Shown: positions 16,033-24,030 of the stretch, piece by piece
Position numbering within the stretch: the first letter of the stretch is position 1
Layout: each line of letters starts with the position of its first letter
DNA from: JAOBAU01 sp034667465
Lineage (GTDB): Bacteria > Acidobacteriota > Thermoanaerobaculia > Gp7-AA8
DNA: 64,000 nucleotides
Assembly (NCBI GenBank): GCA_034667465.1
Contig: JAXDJV010000008.1
Span: 124,001-188,000 of the forward strand
Direction of reading: 5' to 3'
Translations under genes and position numbers: made by a program
The notes under the pieces: generated by a model
What the model saw: only the letters and a program-made list of their open reading frames with translations
The model's database searches: none
What the model was told of the DNA's origin: nothing

Positions 16033-16111
16033 GCCTGAACACGCCCTTTCCGTGCAGCTCTTCGAGGTCTGCCGCACCTCGACTCGACCGGAAAGGTGGA
16101 CGTGTTCAGGC
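16033..16111. repeat. Compound inverted repeat (two nested stems)
   Basis: GCCTGAACACG (16033-16043) pairs with CGTGTTCAGGC (16101-16111). The pairing continues as TTTCCG with CGGAAA after a small asymmetry. Inside the loop a second perfect stem forms, TCGAGGT (16062-16068) with ACCTCGA (16076-16082). It lies between convergent genes (15936 and 16159), so transcription termination is the simplest role; there is no T-run. Confidence 0.6.
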
Positions 16112-16158
16112 TCATCTCCAATCAGAAAGCGTCGCTGGAAGAAGCCGCGGTCTGATTC

Positions 16159-18402
16159 CTACGGCGGCGGCAATTCGTACGTCACGCCGCCCACCACGCG
16201 CCCGCCCGCGTACTGCGTCGCCTCGACGTTGAATTTGCGCTTCGGCGTTCCGGCATTGCGGATCAGTTCGAGCCGCACCGTCCCTTCGCCGGGGAGCTCG
16301 ATGTTCTCGAGCACGGCGCCATCGGGATCGCTGATCTCGAGGCGGCCGTCGGCGAGCTCGCGGAAGCCGCTGCCGCGCGCGCCGCCGCGGCGCCACGCTG
16401 CATGCACTTCGTCGCCAAGGGTGATCACGCCGCGGGCGTAGAAGAAGAACGAGCCATTCGCTTCCTCCTCGATCGGGGCCACGCGCAGCGTCAACGGACC
16501 GCGCCCCTGATCCTTGCCGAACTGCGAGAGGTTGCGAACGATGAACGTCACGTCCTCGGCCGGATCGCCCGTGGTGCCAAGGGGATCGAGGTTGCGCCAG
16601 ACCATGTTGTTGTTGTTGCGCACGAGTGTGTTGATGTCGGTCGTCCCGCCGCTCGACGGATCGGCAGCCGAGACCCAGCGCGCGACGAGGCAGAAGTGAC
16701 CTGTGCCCGACGGTGCGCTTGCGGGCGTCGTCCAGGGGAACTCGACGATGCGCGTCGTCGACGGCGCGAAGCCCGCCACCGGCACGCTGCCGATCAGGTT
16801 CCAGGTCCCCGGAAAGGCGAGACCGGTCGACGTGTGCGACCAGTACAGCTCGACGTTGCCGCTGGCCGTGCCGCCGCTGCCGTTGTGCAGCTTCACGTAC
16901 GCGAAGACGGAGGCGTTCAGCGCCGGATTCTGGTGATCGTGCTGGTTGACCAGACCAACGTCCTGCGCCGTGCGGATCCAGATGTACGGCGAGCGCCACA
17001 TGGCCTGCGACGCGGTGGCCGGATCGGGCTGCGCGCCGGTGTCGTCCCATGTGTCGCGCATCCAGACGTCGGTGCGGCCGGGCGAGCTGCAGCGGAAGTT
17101 CGCGACCGTCGTGCGCGAGGTGTTCAGCGCATTAACGTTGTTCGCGGCGTTCACGGTCGGAGCGGCAACGCCGAACGCCGCGCTGCAGCGCGTCGTCCCC
17201 GGATTCGACCAGAAGGGAATGCGCGTGCAGGCGCCGCAGTCGAGGCTCGTGGCCATGACCGAGCGCTGGCCGCAGCCAGCGGCGCTGTTGAAGAAGCCGT
17301 GGTTGTCGACGAACGGCGAGTTGTTGGTCGAATCGGTCGCCCACGCGTGCCGCGCGCCCATGAGGTGTCCCGCTTCGTGGGGAAAGGTGAGATTGGCCGT
17401 CGCCGCTCCGGCGCGGAAGACGCCGTACGCGTTGATCTCCCATGCGGTGTTGTTCGGATTGAGGATGTTGAACACCTCGCCGTTGACAGGGAAGGACGCG
17501 CCGCCGCAGCCGGTGCGGTTTCCGGCCGCGTCCATTGTGGTCGTGCTGACCAGCGCGCCATCAACCATCAGCAGCACGAGATCGGCGCCGGCTGCGTCGC
17601 GCGCGGCGAGCAGGCCGTCGAGAAAACCGTCGGACGTGTTCTGCATACGCGTAACGTCGGTGCACGAGTTGCCGGTCTCGGTGTACGAGACCTCGCGCAG
17701 ATTGACGATGCGCATCCGCTGGGTGATGCCGCTGTTGATGTAGGTCTGGTTCGTCAGCGCGACGGCGCCGTAGATCAGCGCTTCCATCTGCGGTACGCCG
17801 CCCGCCGCGACGCGCGCGGTGGTCGTGTAGGCGATGAGCACGTCGATGTCCGCGCCGGGATCGGTCCCGCCGCACGGATCGGCCACCGGCGACGGCTGCG
17901 CGAGCGGAGAGGAAGAGGGGCCGTTGTGGATGTCGTCGACGGCGAAGGTCGACGGGTCGAGCTGCCGCACGATGTGCAATCCGCGCCCGACGGGGCGGAT
18001 CTCGTAGTTGTCGCCGCGCCCGGTGAAGATGTTGCCCGCAACCGCGTCGCCCTGCACAGACAGCACGACGAGACTCAGCGGCTCGTCGCGCAGCTGCCCG
18101 ATCCAGACGAAGCCCTTCCCCTGCCGCTCCGTGCGCACGCCGACCGCTTCAAGGCGCGTGTCGTCGAACAGCGGCAATTCGATGCGCTGGTTCTGCGGCG
18201 GCGAGAGCCGGAGCGGATTCACTTCGACGACCCGCTCCCGCCGCACCGCCGCCGCAGCCTTCGGCGCCGCAACCGCCGGCCGTGCGCTGGTGGGCTTCAG
18301 GAACGGCGCGCCCCGGTCCGGATAGCCATAACTCCCGGTGGACTTACACCCTGCGGCCGCAATCATCACGGCCAGCAGCACTGCCGCATTTTTGAATGAC
18401 AT
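16159..18402 (-). CDS. Metzincin-type zinc metalloprotease lipoprotein
   Basis: 747 residues. The N-terminus is a lipoprotein signal (LLAVMIAAAGC), and the gene has a good GAGGAGG ribosome site. After a ~170-residue propeptide-like region comes a reprolysin-like domain: DIDVLIAYTTTARVAAGG, TNQTYINSGITQRMRIVNL, and the zinc motif FPHEAGHLMGARH (HExxHxxGxxH, about residues 340-352). SVMAT follows as a possible Met-turn. The C-terminal ~300 residues are beta-rich, with segments such as VWMRDTWDDTGAQPDP and SPYIWIRTAQD seen in secreted proteases. It should be an outer-membrane or surface protease. It converges with the orphan ORF at 15631. The 375-bp region upstream (18403-18777) holds only its ribosome site and the inverted-repeat promoter of the next gene. 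Confidence 0.87.
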   Translation of the reverse strand: MSFKNAAVLLAVMIAAAGCKSTGSYGYPDRGAPFLKPTSARPAVAAPKAAAAVRRERVVEVNPLRLSPPQNQRIELPLFDDTRLEAVGVRTERQGKGFVWIGQLRDEPLSLVVLSVQGDAVAGNIFTGRGDNYEIRPVGRGLHIVRQLDPSTFAVDDIHNGPSSSPLAQPSPVADPCGGTDPGADIDVLIAYTTTARVAAGGVPQMEALIYGAVALTNQTYINSGITQRMRIVNLREVSYTETGNSCTDVTRMQNTSDGFLDGLLAARDAAGADLVLLMVDGALVSTTTMDAAGNRTGCGGASFPVNGEVFNILNPNNTAWEINAYGVFRAGAATANLTFPHEAGHLMGARHAWATDSTNNSPFVDNHGFFNSAAGCGQRSVMATSLDCGACTRIPFWSNPGTTRCSAAFGVAAPTVNAANNVNALNTSRTTVANFRCSSPGRTDVWMRDTWDDTGAQPDPATASQAMWRSPYIWIRTAQDVGLVNQHDHQNPALNASVFAYVKLHNGSGGTASGNVELYWSHTSTGLAFPGTWNLIGSVPVAGFAPSTTRIVEFPWTTPASAPSGTGHFCLVARWVSAADPSSGGTTDINTLVRNNNNMVWRNLDPLGTTGDPAEDVTFIVRNLSQFGKDQGRGPLTLRVAPIEEEANGSFFFYARGVITLGDEVHAAWRRGGARGSGFRELADGRLEISDPDGAVLENIELPGEGTVRLELIRNAGTPKRKFNVEATQYAGGRVVGGVTYELPPP

Positions 18403-18685
18403 GACTTGCCTCCTCAGAGGAGTAGTGACGGAAGGCGGGCCAGCGTTTCACGAAGCGGATGAATTCAGAACGCGAAATGAAGAATCGAGAAGGAGACGAC
18501 GAAGCGCGTTCCCCGGATCGAGCCGAAGCTCCTCCTGATCGGACTGACCAGCGCGAGACGAATGTGGCGACCGACCCAATGCTCGAATTGCTCTGGAAAT
18601 GCACGACGAACGATGAGGCGGCGCAATGATAGCGATTGGGCTCGCGCGCTCCAAAATACGCCGCACCCGTGGGAGTCCCCTTAAG

Positions 18686-18710
18686 CGCTACATCAAAACT
18701 TGATGTAGCG
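18686..18710. promoter_or_regulatory. Perfect inverted repeat, operator candidate
   Basis: CGCTACATCAA (18686-18696) and TTGATGTAGCG (18700-18710) are exact reverse complements with a 3-bp spacer. The right arm contains the -35 box of the promoter described next, so a dimeric regulator bound here would block it. Confidence 0.55.
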
Positions 18711-18728
18711 ATACGCACCGTCTATCAT
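18700..18728 (+). promoter_or_regulatory. Sigma70-type promoter of the two-gene unit
   Basis: TTGATG (18700-18705), 17 bp, TATCAT (18723-18728). The expected start of transcription is near 18735. The -35 element lies inside the inverted repeat. This is one of the two best-matched consensus promoters seen in the window. Confidence 0.55.
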
Positions 18729-18777
18729 TAGTGCCATCAAAATCCATTTCCATCGCTGGCTGGCCGCGGGCGTCGCG

Positions 18778-19734
18778 GTGTATTCGCTTTGCGCCACAGG
18801 CGCGGCGGCGCAGTCGGTGCGCGTGACGCAATCGATCCTGGGGGTCATTGGCGTAGGGCACACGGCGACGATGACGTGGACAATCACCGGCACGACTCGC
18901 CCGGTCCGTCTCGTTCTGACCAACAACTATCCCCAAACCGCGACCCTGGAGAGAGGGAACATTCAGACCGCCACGAGCTCGGGTGGAGCGAAGAACCTCG
19001 TCTCACGCAAAGTGACGGGCCTCAGCCAGGGACGGTTCAACATCGGAGTCGAGGTCGCCGGGATCCGCGACGATCCGAAGGTCGTCGCCGGCGCGTTGCG
19101 CCGTGAGCTCCGCCGGATCGCCGCAGAAACGAAAACAGAAGCGAAGCGCCTTCCGGTGCACCGCGACGACGGAGAGGGAACGATCGCGACCGCCGACATG
19201 CTCGCGCTGATCGATCGCGTGCAGCAGGACGTCGTGAAATCGCTGCCTTTCGATGATCTCGCCGCGTTACGGGACGCCGTCGCCGCGGTCCTCGCGGAGT
19301 TGCGTCGTGATGTCGAGAAGATGACCATCGCCCGGCGACGGGCGAGCGCAATTCTGCTCGTACAGGCCCGTCCCTCCTCCGCGCCGCCACGCGTGCGCGA
19401 GAAAGACGCGCGCTCGACCATCGCCCGCCTTATCGACTTTCTTTCAGACCTCCGCGGCAAACCGCCGCTGCGCACGATCTGCGCGGTCAGCATGCCCGAA
19501 AGCGGCGCGGTCATAGCGGTGTATCCGGCGAGTTTTCCGAGCGGAGGCGACAAGGTCACGTCGACGGCCCCGATGACGCTTTATATCGGCCACTACCTGT
19601 ACGAAGTCACGCGCAACGGCTATCCCGCTTTCAAAGGAACGCTTGATCTGCTCACGAAGCCCGGCGACGTGCTGGAGTGTTCGCTGTCCACGACGTGCGA
19701 CCTTGGAAAGAAGTCGCGGGACAAGTGCGAATGA
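18778..19734 (+). CDS. Secreted protein of unknown function with PEGA-like C-terminus
   Basis: 318 residues from GTG 18778. The frame stays open upstream and reads IKIHFHRWLAAGVAVYSLCATGAAAQS, a much better signal peptide, so translation may start at a non-standard ATC (18736) or ATT (18727) close to the predicted transcript start. The N-terminal third is beta-rich (SILGVIGVGHTATMTWTITG). The middle is a long charged helical region (VVAGALRRELRRIAAETKTEAKR to AVLAELRRDVEKMTIARRRAS). The end (MTLYIGHYLYEVTRNGYPAFKGTLDLL) resembles a PEGA beta domain. Family unknown. Its stop overlaps the start of the membrane-protein gene (ATGA), so the two are translationally coupled. Confidence 0.65.
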   Translation: MYSLCATGAAAQSVRVTQSILGVIGVGHTATMTWTITGTTRPVRLVLTNNYPQTATLERGNIQTATSSGGAKNLVSRKVTGLSQGRFNIGVEVAGIRDDPKVVAGALRRELRRIAAETKTEAKRLPVHRDDGEGTIATADMLALIDRVQQDVVKSLPFDDLAALRDAVAAVLAELRRDVEKMTIARRRASAILLVQARPSSAPPRVREKDARSTIARLIDFLSDLRGKPPLRTICAVSMPESGAVIAVYPASFPSGGDKVTSTAPMTLYIGHYLYEVTRNGYPAFKGTLDLLTKPGDVLECSLSTTCDLGKKSRDKCE

Positions 19735-20375
19735 CCGAGAGACGCGTCGACTGGTTCTCCTTCATGTCGCCGATCGCAAGGCGCTGGCTGAAGGTCTTCC
19801 TCGGCTTGACCGTCGGCGTCGCCGCCGGCCTCGCGCCGTTCTATGGCGCGAGAGTCGTCCCGGCGTTCTCTCCGCTCCTCGGACTGTTCCCGCTCGACCT
19901 TCGCAACACGATCATTCCGCTCTCAGGCTTCCTCATGGGCATCATCGTGGCGAGCGTCCAATACGCCTCCTACCGCAGGACGTCGCGCAAAACGCTGACG
20001 CGATGGTTCAAGGGAAGCATGATCGTGTACCTCGTCTCGTTCGTGCTTCTGGTGTTCGCATATTCCCTGCTCGTGACCCGCGTCGAAGTCATTCAGGAAT
20101 CCAAACCGGAGACGTTCGCGGTCGTTACCGGCTCGCTCACCGTTCCCGCCCGTCCGCCCGCGTCGCGATGCACCTGCGAGGTCGGCGAGCCGGCTGACAT
20201 TTGCGTCGCCGATATCTCTCTCAATCCGCTCCCCGTGCGAAGCTGCTTCGGAACGACACGCGTCGCGATCTCCACGCTGATCCTCTCGTTCCTCTATCTG
20301 TTCGTGACGAGCGCCTTCGCGGTGCTCGTCGCGTTACTGGTGCTGACGGACGTGCGGCGCCCTCGCACACCATGA
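19731..20375 (+). CDS. Four-helix membrane protein partnered with the secreted protein
   Basis: 214 residues from the ATG at 19731. Four hydrophobic helices: VFLGLTVGVAAGLAPFYG, TIIPLSGFLMGIIVASVQY, MIVYLVSFVLLVFAYSLLV and STLILSFLYLFVTSAFAVLVALLVL. Between helices 3 and 4 is a ~55-residue loop with four cysteines (CTCEVGEPADIC and SCFG), likely periplasmic and disulfide-bonded. The loop would face the secreted product of the upstream gene, so the pair probably forms a complex (inference). Family not recognised. The gap 20376-20517 holds nothing clear. Confidence 0.65.
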   Translation: MTERRVDWFSFMSPIARRWLKVFLGLTVGVAAGLAPFYGARVVPAFSPLLGLFPLDLRNTIIPLSGFLMGIIVASVQYASYRRTSRKTLTRWFKGSMIVYLVSFVLLVFAYSLLVTRVEVIQESKPETFAVVTGSLTVPARPPASRCTCEVGEPADICVADISLNPLPVRSCFGTTRVAISTLILSFLYLFVTSAFAVLVALLVLTDVRRPRTP

Positions 20376-20517
20376 CGCGGCGACTCGCTCGATCGGGGCT
20401 CACGACGAGCGAGGCTTCGGGATCCGGGCCGGTCGACGACTGGAGGGAGGCGTAACGTCAGCTTGATTCGCGCTCGGCGGGTGAGATGGTTCGCCGTCGA
20501 GCGTGCGGACAGCGCCC

Positions 20518-21258
20518 CTACGTGCCGTGGCGCAAACGATCCGCGAGCACACGCGGCAGTCCGGCGGCGATGATTGACGCGCGTGTTTTCTCCACGTCGT
20601 ATCCGACGCGGAAGAACTGCACGGTCCGTTTCGTCGAGTCGATGATTGCGAATGACGACTGCGGGTTGCGATCGCGCGGCTGTCCGACGGAGCCGGGATT
20701 GATCAGGTAACGAAGATTCGGATCGAGCTTCACGATCGCCTCGCCGCGCACCGAGAAGCCGCGCACGCGTCCGGCGTCATCGCACGAGAAGATCACCGGC
20801 AGATGCGTGTGTCCGTAGAGGATGAGCGGCGCGGAGTGCAGCTCGAAAACCGTTCGTGCGTGATGCTCGTTGAACACGTACTCGTCTTCGTCGTGCGGCG
20901 AGCCGTGGCAAAGCATCACGCCGTCGTTCGCCACCGGGCCGTGCGCGAGGCCTGAAAGAAAGCGGCGATTCGGTGCGCTGAGATGATCGCGCGTCCAGAG
21001 CGCCGCGTACTTCGCGGCGTGATTGAATCCCTCGCCGTCTTCGATGCCGGCGGCGACGCGATCGTGATTGCCGCGGATGTAGAGCTTCGTCGCGCGATAG
21101 GTACGCATCACGTCGAGCACCTGATTCGGCTGCGCGCCGTAACCGACGAAATCGCCGAGGCAGACGATGTGATCGAACTTCTTGCGGCGCACGTGATGCA
21201 CGACCGCGCGCAACGCCTCGGCATTCGAATGGAGATCGCTGACGACGAGCGCTCTCAC
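20518..21258 (-). CDS. Calcineurin-like metallophosphoesterase
   Basis: 246 residues starting with GTG at 21258, overlapping the aroK stop (GTGA). All blocks of the YfcE/MJ0936-like phosphoesterase fold are present: SDLHSN, LGDFVGYG, GNHDRVA, CHGSP and GHTHLP. The substrate may be a cyclic nucleotide, a phosphodiester or a phosphoprotein; the sequence does not say. It is the last gene of the minus-strand chain that starts with the TPR protein at 25309. Confidence 0.85.
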   Translation of the reverse strand: MRALVVSDLHSNAEALRAVVHHVRRKKFDHIVCLGDFVGYGAQPNQVLDVMRTYRATKLYIRGNHDRVAAGIEDGEGFNHAAKYAALWTRDHLSAPNRRFLSGLAHGPVANDGVMLCHGSPHDEDEYVFNEHHARTVFELHSAPLILYGHTHLPVIFSCDDAGRVRGFSVRGEAIVKLDPNLRYLINPGSVGQPRDRNPQSSFAIIDSTKRTVQFFRVGYDVEKTRASIIAAGLPRVLADRLRHGT

Positions 21259-21791
21259 GACACTCTCCGCGAGCGGCGAGCGGTTTCGAGGAAACCTTTC
21301 GGCAGTTCGAGCAGCAGCCGTTCGACGATCTCGTTCGGCGTCTCTTCCTCGCGCACCTCGATCGTCACATCCGACATCCTGTAGTAGCGGATGCGCGCGT
21401 TGTACAACTCATGCGTGGCGAGGTCGTCGCGGAAGAGCGGACGCTCCGCTGCCTTCTCGCCGATCCGACTGCGAAGCAGCGAGTACGGCGCCGAGAGATA
21501 GACGGAAAGCCCCTCAGACTGAATGAACTGGATGTTCTCGTCGAACGTGAACGTGCCGCCGCCGGTGGCGACGACCGCGTTCTCGAGATAGCGCGTCGAG
21601 CGGAGGATGTCGCGCTCGCGCTTGCGGAAGTGCGGCTCGCCGTGTTGCGCGAAGATCTCGCGAATCGACTGCTGTTCCGCCGCTTCGACGAGATCGTCGA
21701 GGTCGAAAAACGGGGTGTCGATGCGCGACGACAGCTCTCGGCCAACGGTCGTTTTGCCCGCTCCCATGAAGCCGACGAGATAGATTTTCAT
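21255..21791 (-). CDS. aroK: Shikimate kinase
   Basis: 178 residues. It phosphorylates shikimate at O3 with ATP in the chorismate pathway. The P-loop is GFMGAGKTT (7-15), the substrate-binding region FFDLDDL (Asp near 33), an arginine-rich FRKRERDIL, the GGGT loop (ATGGGTF) and the lid with ERPLF. Length fits the family. Overlaps the phosphoesterase by 4 bp and lies 25 bp downstream of accC, an unusual operon partner for fatty-acid genes. Confidence 0.92.
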   Translation of the reverse strand: MKIYLVGFMGAGKTTVGRELSSRIDTPFFDLDDLVEAAEQQSIREIFAQHGEPHFRKRERDILRSTRYLENAVVATGGGTFTFDENIQFIQSEGLSVYLSAPYSLLRSRIGEKAAERPLFRDDLATHELYNARIRYYRMSDVTIEVREEETPNEIVERLLLELPKGFLETARRSRRVS

Positions 21792-21816
21792 CTGGTGTTC
21801 CGGGACTGCGGCACGG

Positions 21817-23154
21817 CTACCACTCGAATTCTTCCATGAAACGGGTCGAGATGTCGCCGCGGATGAATCTGTCGTCGTCGAGAATGGCGCGATGGAGCGG
21901 GATGGACGTCTTCACGCCCTCGATGATGAAGAGATCGAGTGCACGTCTTCCGCGCGCGATCGCTTCGAGGCGATCCTTCCCGCGGACGACCAGCTTGGCG
22001 ATCATCGAGTCGTAATGCGGCGGCACGACGTAATCGCGATATGCCGCCGTATCGACACGGACACCGGGTCCGCCGGGAACGTGGAACTCCTTCAATTTGC
22101 CGGGGTTGGGAGCGAAGGTGCGCGGATCTTCGGCGTTCACGCGGAACTCGATGGCGTGTCCGCGCAGATGGAATGGACCTTCGGGCACCGACAGCGCCTT
22201 CCCGTCCGCGACGCGGATCTGTTCCTTCACGAGGTCGATACCTGTGACCTCTTCCGTCACCGCGTGCTCGACCTGGATGCGCGTGTTCATCTCCATGAAG
22301 TAGAAGCGGCCGTCCTGGTAGAGAAACTCGATCGTGCCGGCGTTCTCGTAATTCACGAACTTGCAGAGTGCGATCGCCGCGTCGCCCATCTCTTTGCGCA
22401 GTTCCGGCGTGATGACCGGCGACGGCGACTCTTCGATGAGCTTCTGATGGCGACGCTGGATCGAGCATTCGCGCTCTCCGAGCGAGACGACGCGGCCGAA
22501 GCGATCGCCGAACACCTGAATCTCGATGTGTCGCGGCCGCTCGAGATACTTCTCGATGTAAACGTCGGCGGAGCCGAATGCGCGCTCCGCTTCGCTGCGC
22601 GCCGTTTCGTATGCGCTCTGCAGATCGGCTTCGCTGCCGCAGATTCGCATACCGCGCCCGCCGCCGCCGGCCGACGCTTTGAGGATCACGGGAAATCCGA
22701 TCTCCTTCGCGACTGCCGCGGCGTCTTCGAACGAACGAACCGGACCGTCACTGCCCGGAAGAATCGGCACACCGGCCGCCTTCGCCGTTTCACGCGCGAC
22801 CGCCTTGTCGCCCATGCGACGAATGGCGTCCGGCGTCGGACCGATGAACGTCATCCCGCACTCGCCGACGATCTCGGCGAAGTGCGCGTTCTCGGCGAGG
22901 AACCCGTAGCCGGGATGGATGGCATCGGCGCCTGTGATTTCCGCGGCGGCAATGATCGACGAGATGCTGAGATAGCTCTGGCGCGAAAGCGCCGGGCCGA
23001 TGCAGACGTCGTGATCGGCGTAGCGGACATGCAGCGCGTCACGGTCAGCTTCCGAATGGACGGCAACCGTCTTCAACCCCATTTCTTTGCAGGCGAGGAT
23101 GATGCGCAGCGCGATCTCGCCGCGATTGGCGATCAGGACTTTCGAGATGGCCAT
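21817..23154 (-). CDS. accC: Biotin carboxylase subunit of acetyl-CoA carboxylase
   Basis: 445 residues. It carboxylates biotin on AccB with ATP and bicarbonate, the first step of malonyl-CoA synthesis. Signatures: KVLIANRGEIALRI, the glycine-rich KASAGGGGRGMRI, RHIEIQVFGD, the FLYQDGRFYFMEMNTRIQVEHAVTE block and the RVNAEDP region. In the EMNTR block the usual VEHPVTE reads VEHAVTE. The gene starts 7 bp after the accB stop, so accB and accC form the usual pair. Confidence 0.95.
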   Translation of the reverse strand: MAISKVLIANRGEIALRIILACKEMGLKTVAVHSEADRDALHVRYADHDVCIGPALSRQSYLSISSIIAAAEITGADAIHPGYGFLAENAHFAEIVGECGMTFIGPTPDAIRRMGDKAVARETAKAAGVPILPGSDGPVRSFEDAAAVAKEIGFPVILKASAGGGGRGMRICGSEADLQSAYETARSEAERAFGSADVYIEKYLERPRHIEIQVFGDRFGRVVSLGERECSIQRRHQKLIEESPSPVITPELRKEMGDAAIALCKFVNYENAGTIEFLYQDGRFYFMEMNTRIQVEHAVTEEVTGIDLVKEQIRVADGKALSVPEGPFHLRGHAIEFRVNAEDPRTFAPNPGKLKEFHVPGGPGVRVDTAAYRDYVVPPHYDSMIAKLVVRGKDRLEAIARGRRALDLFIIEGVKTSIPLHRAILDDDRFIRGDISTRFMEEFEW

Positions 23155-23161
23155 GCGGCGG

Positions 23162-23671
23162 TCAGACCTTCACCGCAAACAGCTTCTCGCCATACTCGAT
23201 CGGCTGCCCGTTCTGCGGATAGATCTTCACGAGCGTCCCTTCGACGTCCGATTCGATCTCGTTCATCAGCTTCATCGCTTCGATGATGCAGAGAACTTTG
23301 CTGCGGGTGATGTGATCGCCGACGTTCACGAAGGCGTCCGATTCGGGATTCGCCTGGCGGTAGAACGTGCCGACGATCGGCGACGTGATGATGTGCAGTC
23401 CCGCTTCGCTGTCTTCCTCGGCCTTCTTCGCCGCGGCCTCGATCTGCGCGGGCGTCGACGCCGGCGGAAGTGCGTTCACCGGAATGGCAGGCAGCGACTG
23501 CTGTTGCCCGCCACCCATGTCGCCGGCGACGTAGGAATGGAAGACCTGCGGACCGGCGCTCTTGCCATCGATGCGCAGCTTGGTCCCGGCCTGTTCGATC
23601 TCGATACCGGCGATGCCGCGGTCCGCGACCTTGTCGATGAGTTCCAGAATCTCTTTGAAATTCAAATTCAA
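23162..23671 (-). CDS. accB: Biotin carboxyl carrier protein of acetyl-CoA carboxylase
   Basis: 169 residues from a TTG start at 23671 with GAGG a few bases upstream. The N-terminal MNLNFKEILELIDKVADRGIAGIEIEQAG helix region is typical of AccB. A Pro/Ala-rich linker leads to the biotinyl domain, with EAMKLM and the biotinylated lysine K134. It lies 5 bp after the stop of the Roadblock gene, so it is probably cotranscribed with the TPR and Roadblock genes. Confidence 0.95.
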   Translation of the reverse strand: MNLNFKEILELIDKVADRGIAGIEIEQAGTKLRIDGKSAGPQVFHSYVAGDMGGGQQQSLPAIPVNALPPASTPAQIEAAAKKAEEDSEAGLHIITSPIVGTFYRQANPESDAFVNVGDHITRSKVLCIIEAMKLMNEIESDVEGTLVKIYPQNGQPIEYGEKLFAVKV

Positions 23672-23676
23672 TTACC

Positions 23677-24030
23677 TCAGATCAGCTCGTCGCGGAGCAG
23701 ATGTTTCGCTTTGACGAGCTCGAAACGCGCTCGTCCGTAGTTGCCATCCGGGCGCATGACCAGAATGACGAAGTACTCCGCGGTGACCGCGGAGAGAAAC
23801 GTGATGAATTTTTCGGTGACCAGCGAGAACTGCTCGACCTCGCCGGTATTGAGATCCGTATTCGAAAGACGGATTGATTTGATGAAGCCGCCGAACTCCG
23901 CGCCGAGGACGTCGAGCGCGATGCGATCCGGATTGATCGTCTCGATCGGAATCCCGTCGAGACCGATCAGGCTGACCGCGAGCGTTCCTTCGACGCGGTC
24001 GAAGATCCCCTGCAGCACCTTTCTAAACAC
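23677..24030 (-). CDS. Roadblock/LC7-domain protein
   Basis: 117 residues from GTG 24030, with a GGGAGAGGGG ribosome site. The Roadblock/LC7 pattern is clear: GTLAVSLIGLDGIPIETI at the start and VTAEYFVILVMRPDGNYGRARFELVKA near the end. Bacterial members such as MglB regulate small Ras-like GTPases that control polarity or pilus function. The upstream TPR gene overlaps it by 8 bp. No Ras-like GTPase (MglA) gene is in the window. Confidence 0.8.
   Translation of the reverse strand: MFRKVLQGIFDRVEGTLAVSLIGLDGIPIETINPDRIALDVLGAEFGGFIKSIRLSNTDLNTGEVEQFSLVTEKFITFLSAVTAEYFVILVMRPDGNYGRARFELVKAKHLLRDELI

Noticed and set aside
16033..16111. Integron attC recombination site
   Set aside because: The ends lack the GTTRRRY/RYYYAAC core sites, and no integrase or cassette array is present.
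16402..18399. Plus-strand ORF opposite the metzincin protease
   Set aside because: Arg-rich, low complexity, no motif; the minus strand has lipobox and HExxHxxGxxH.
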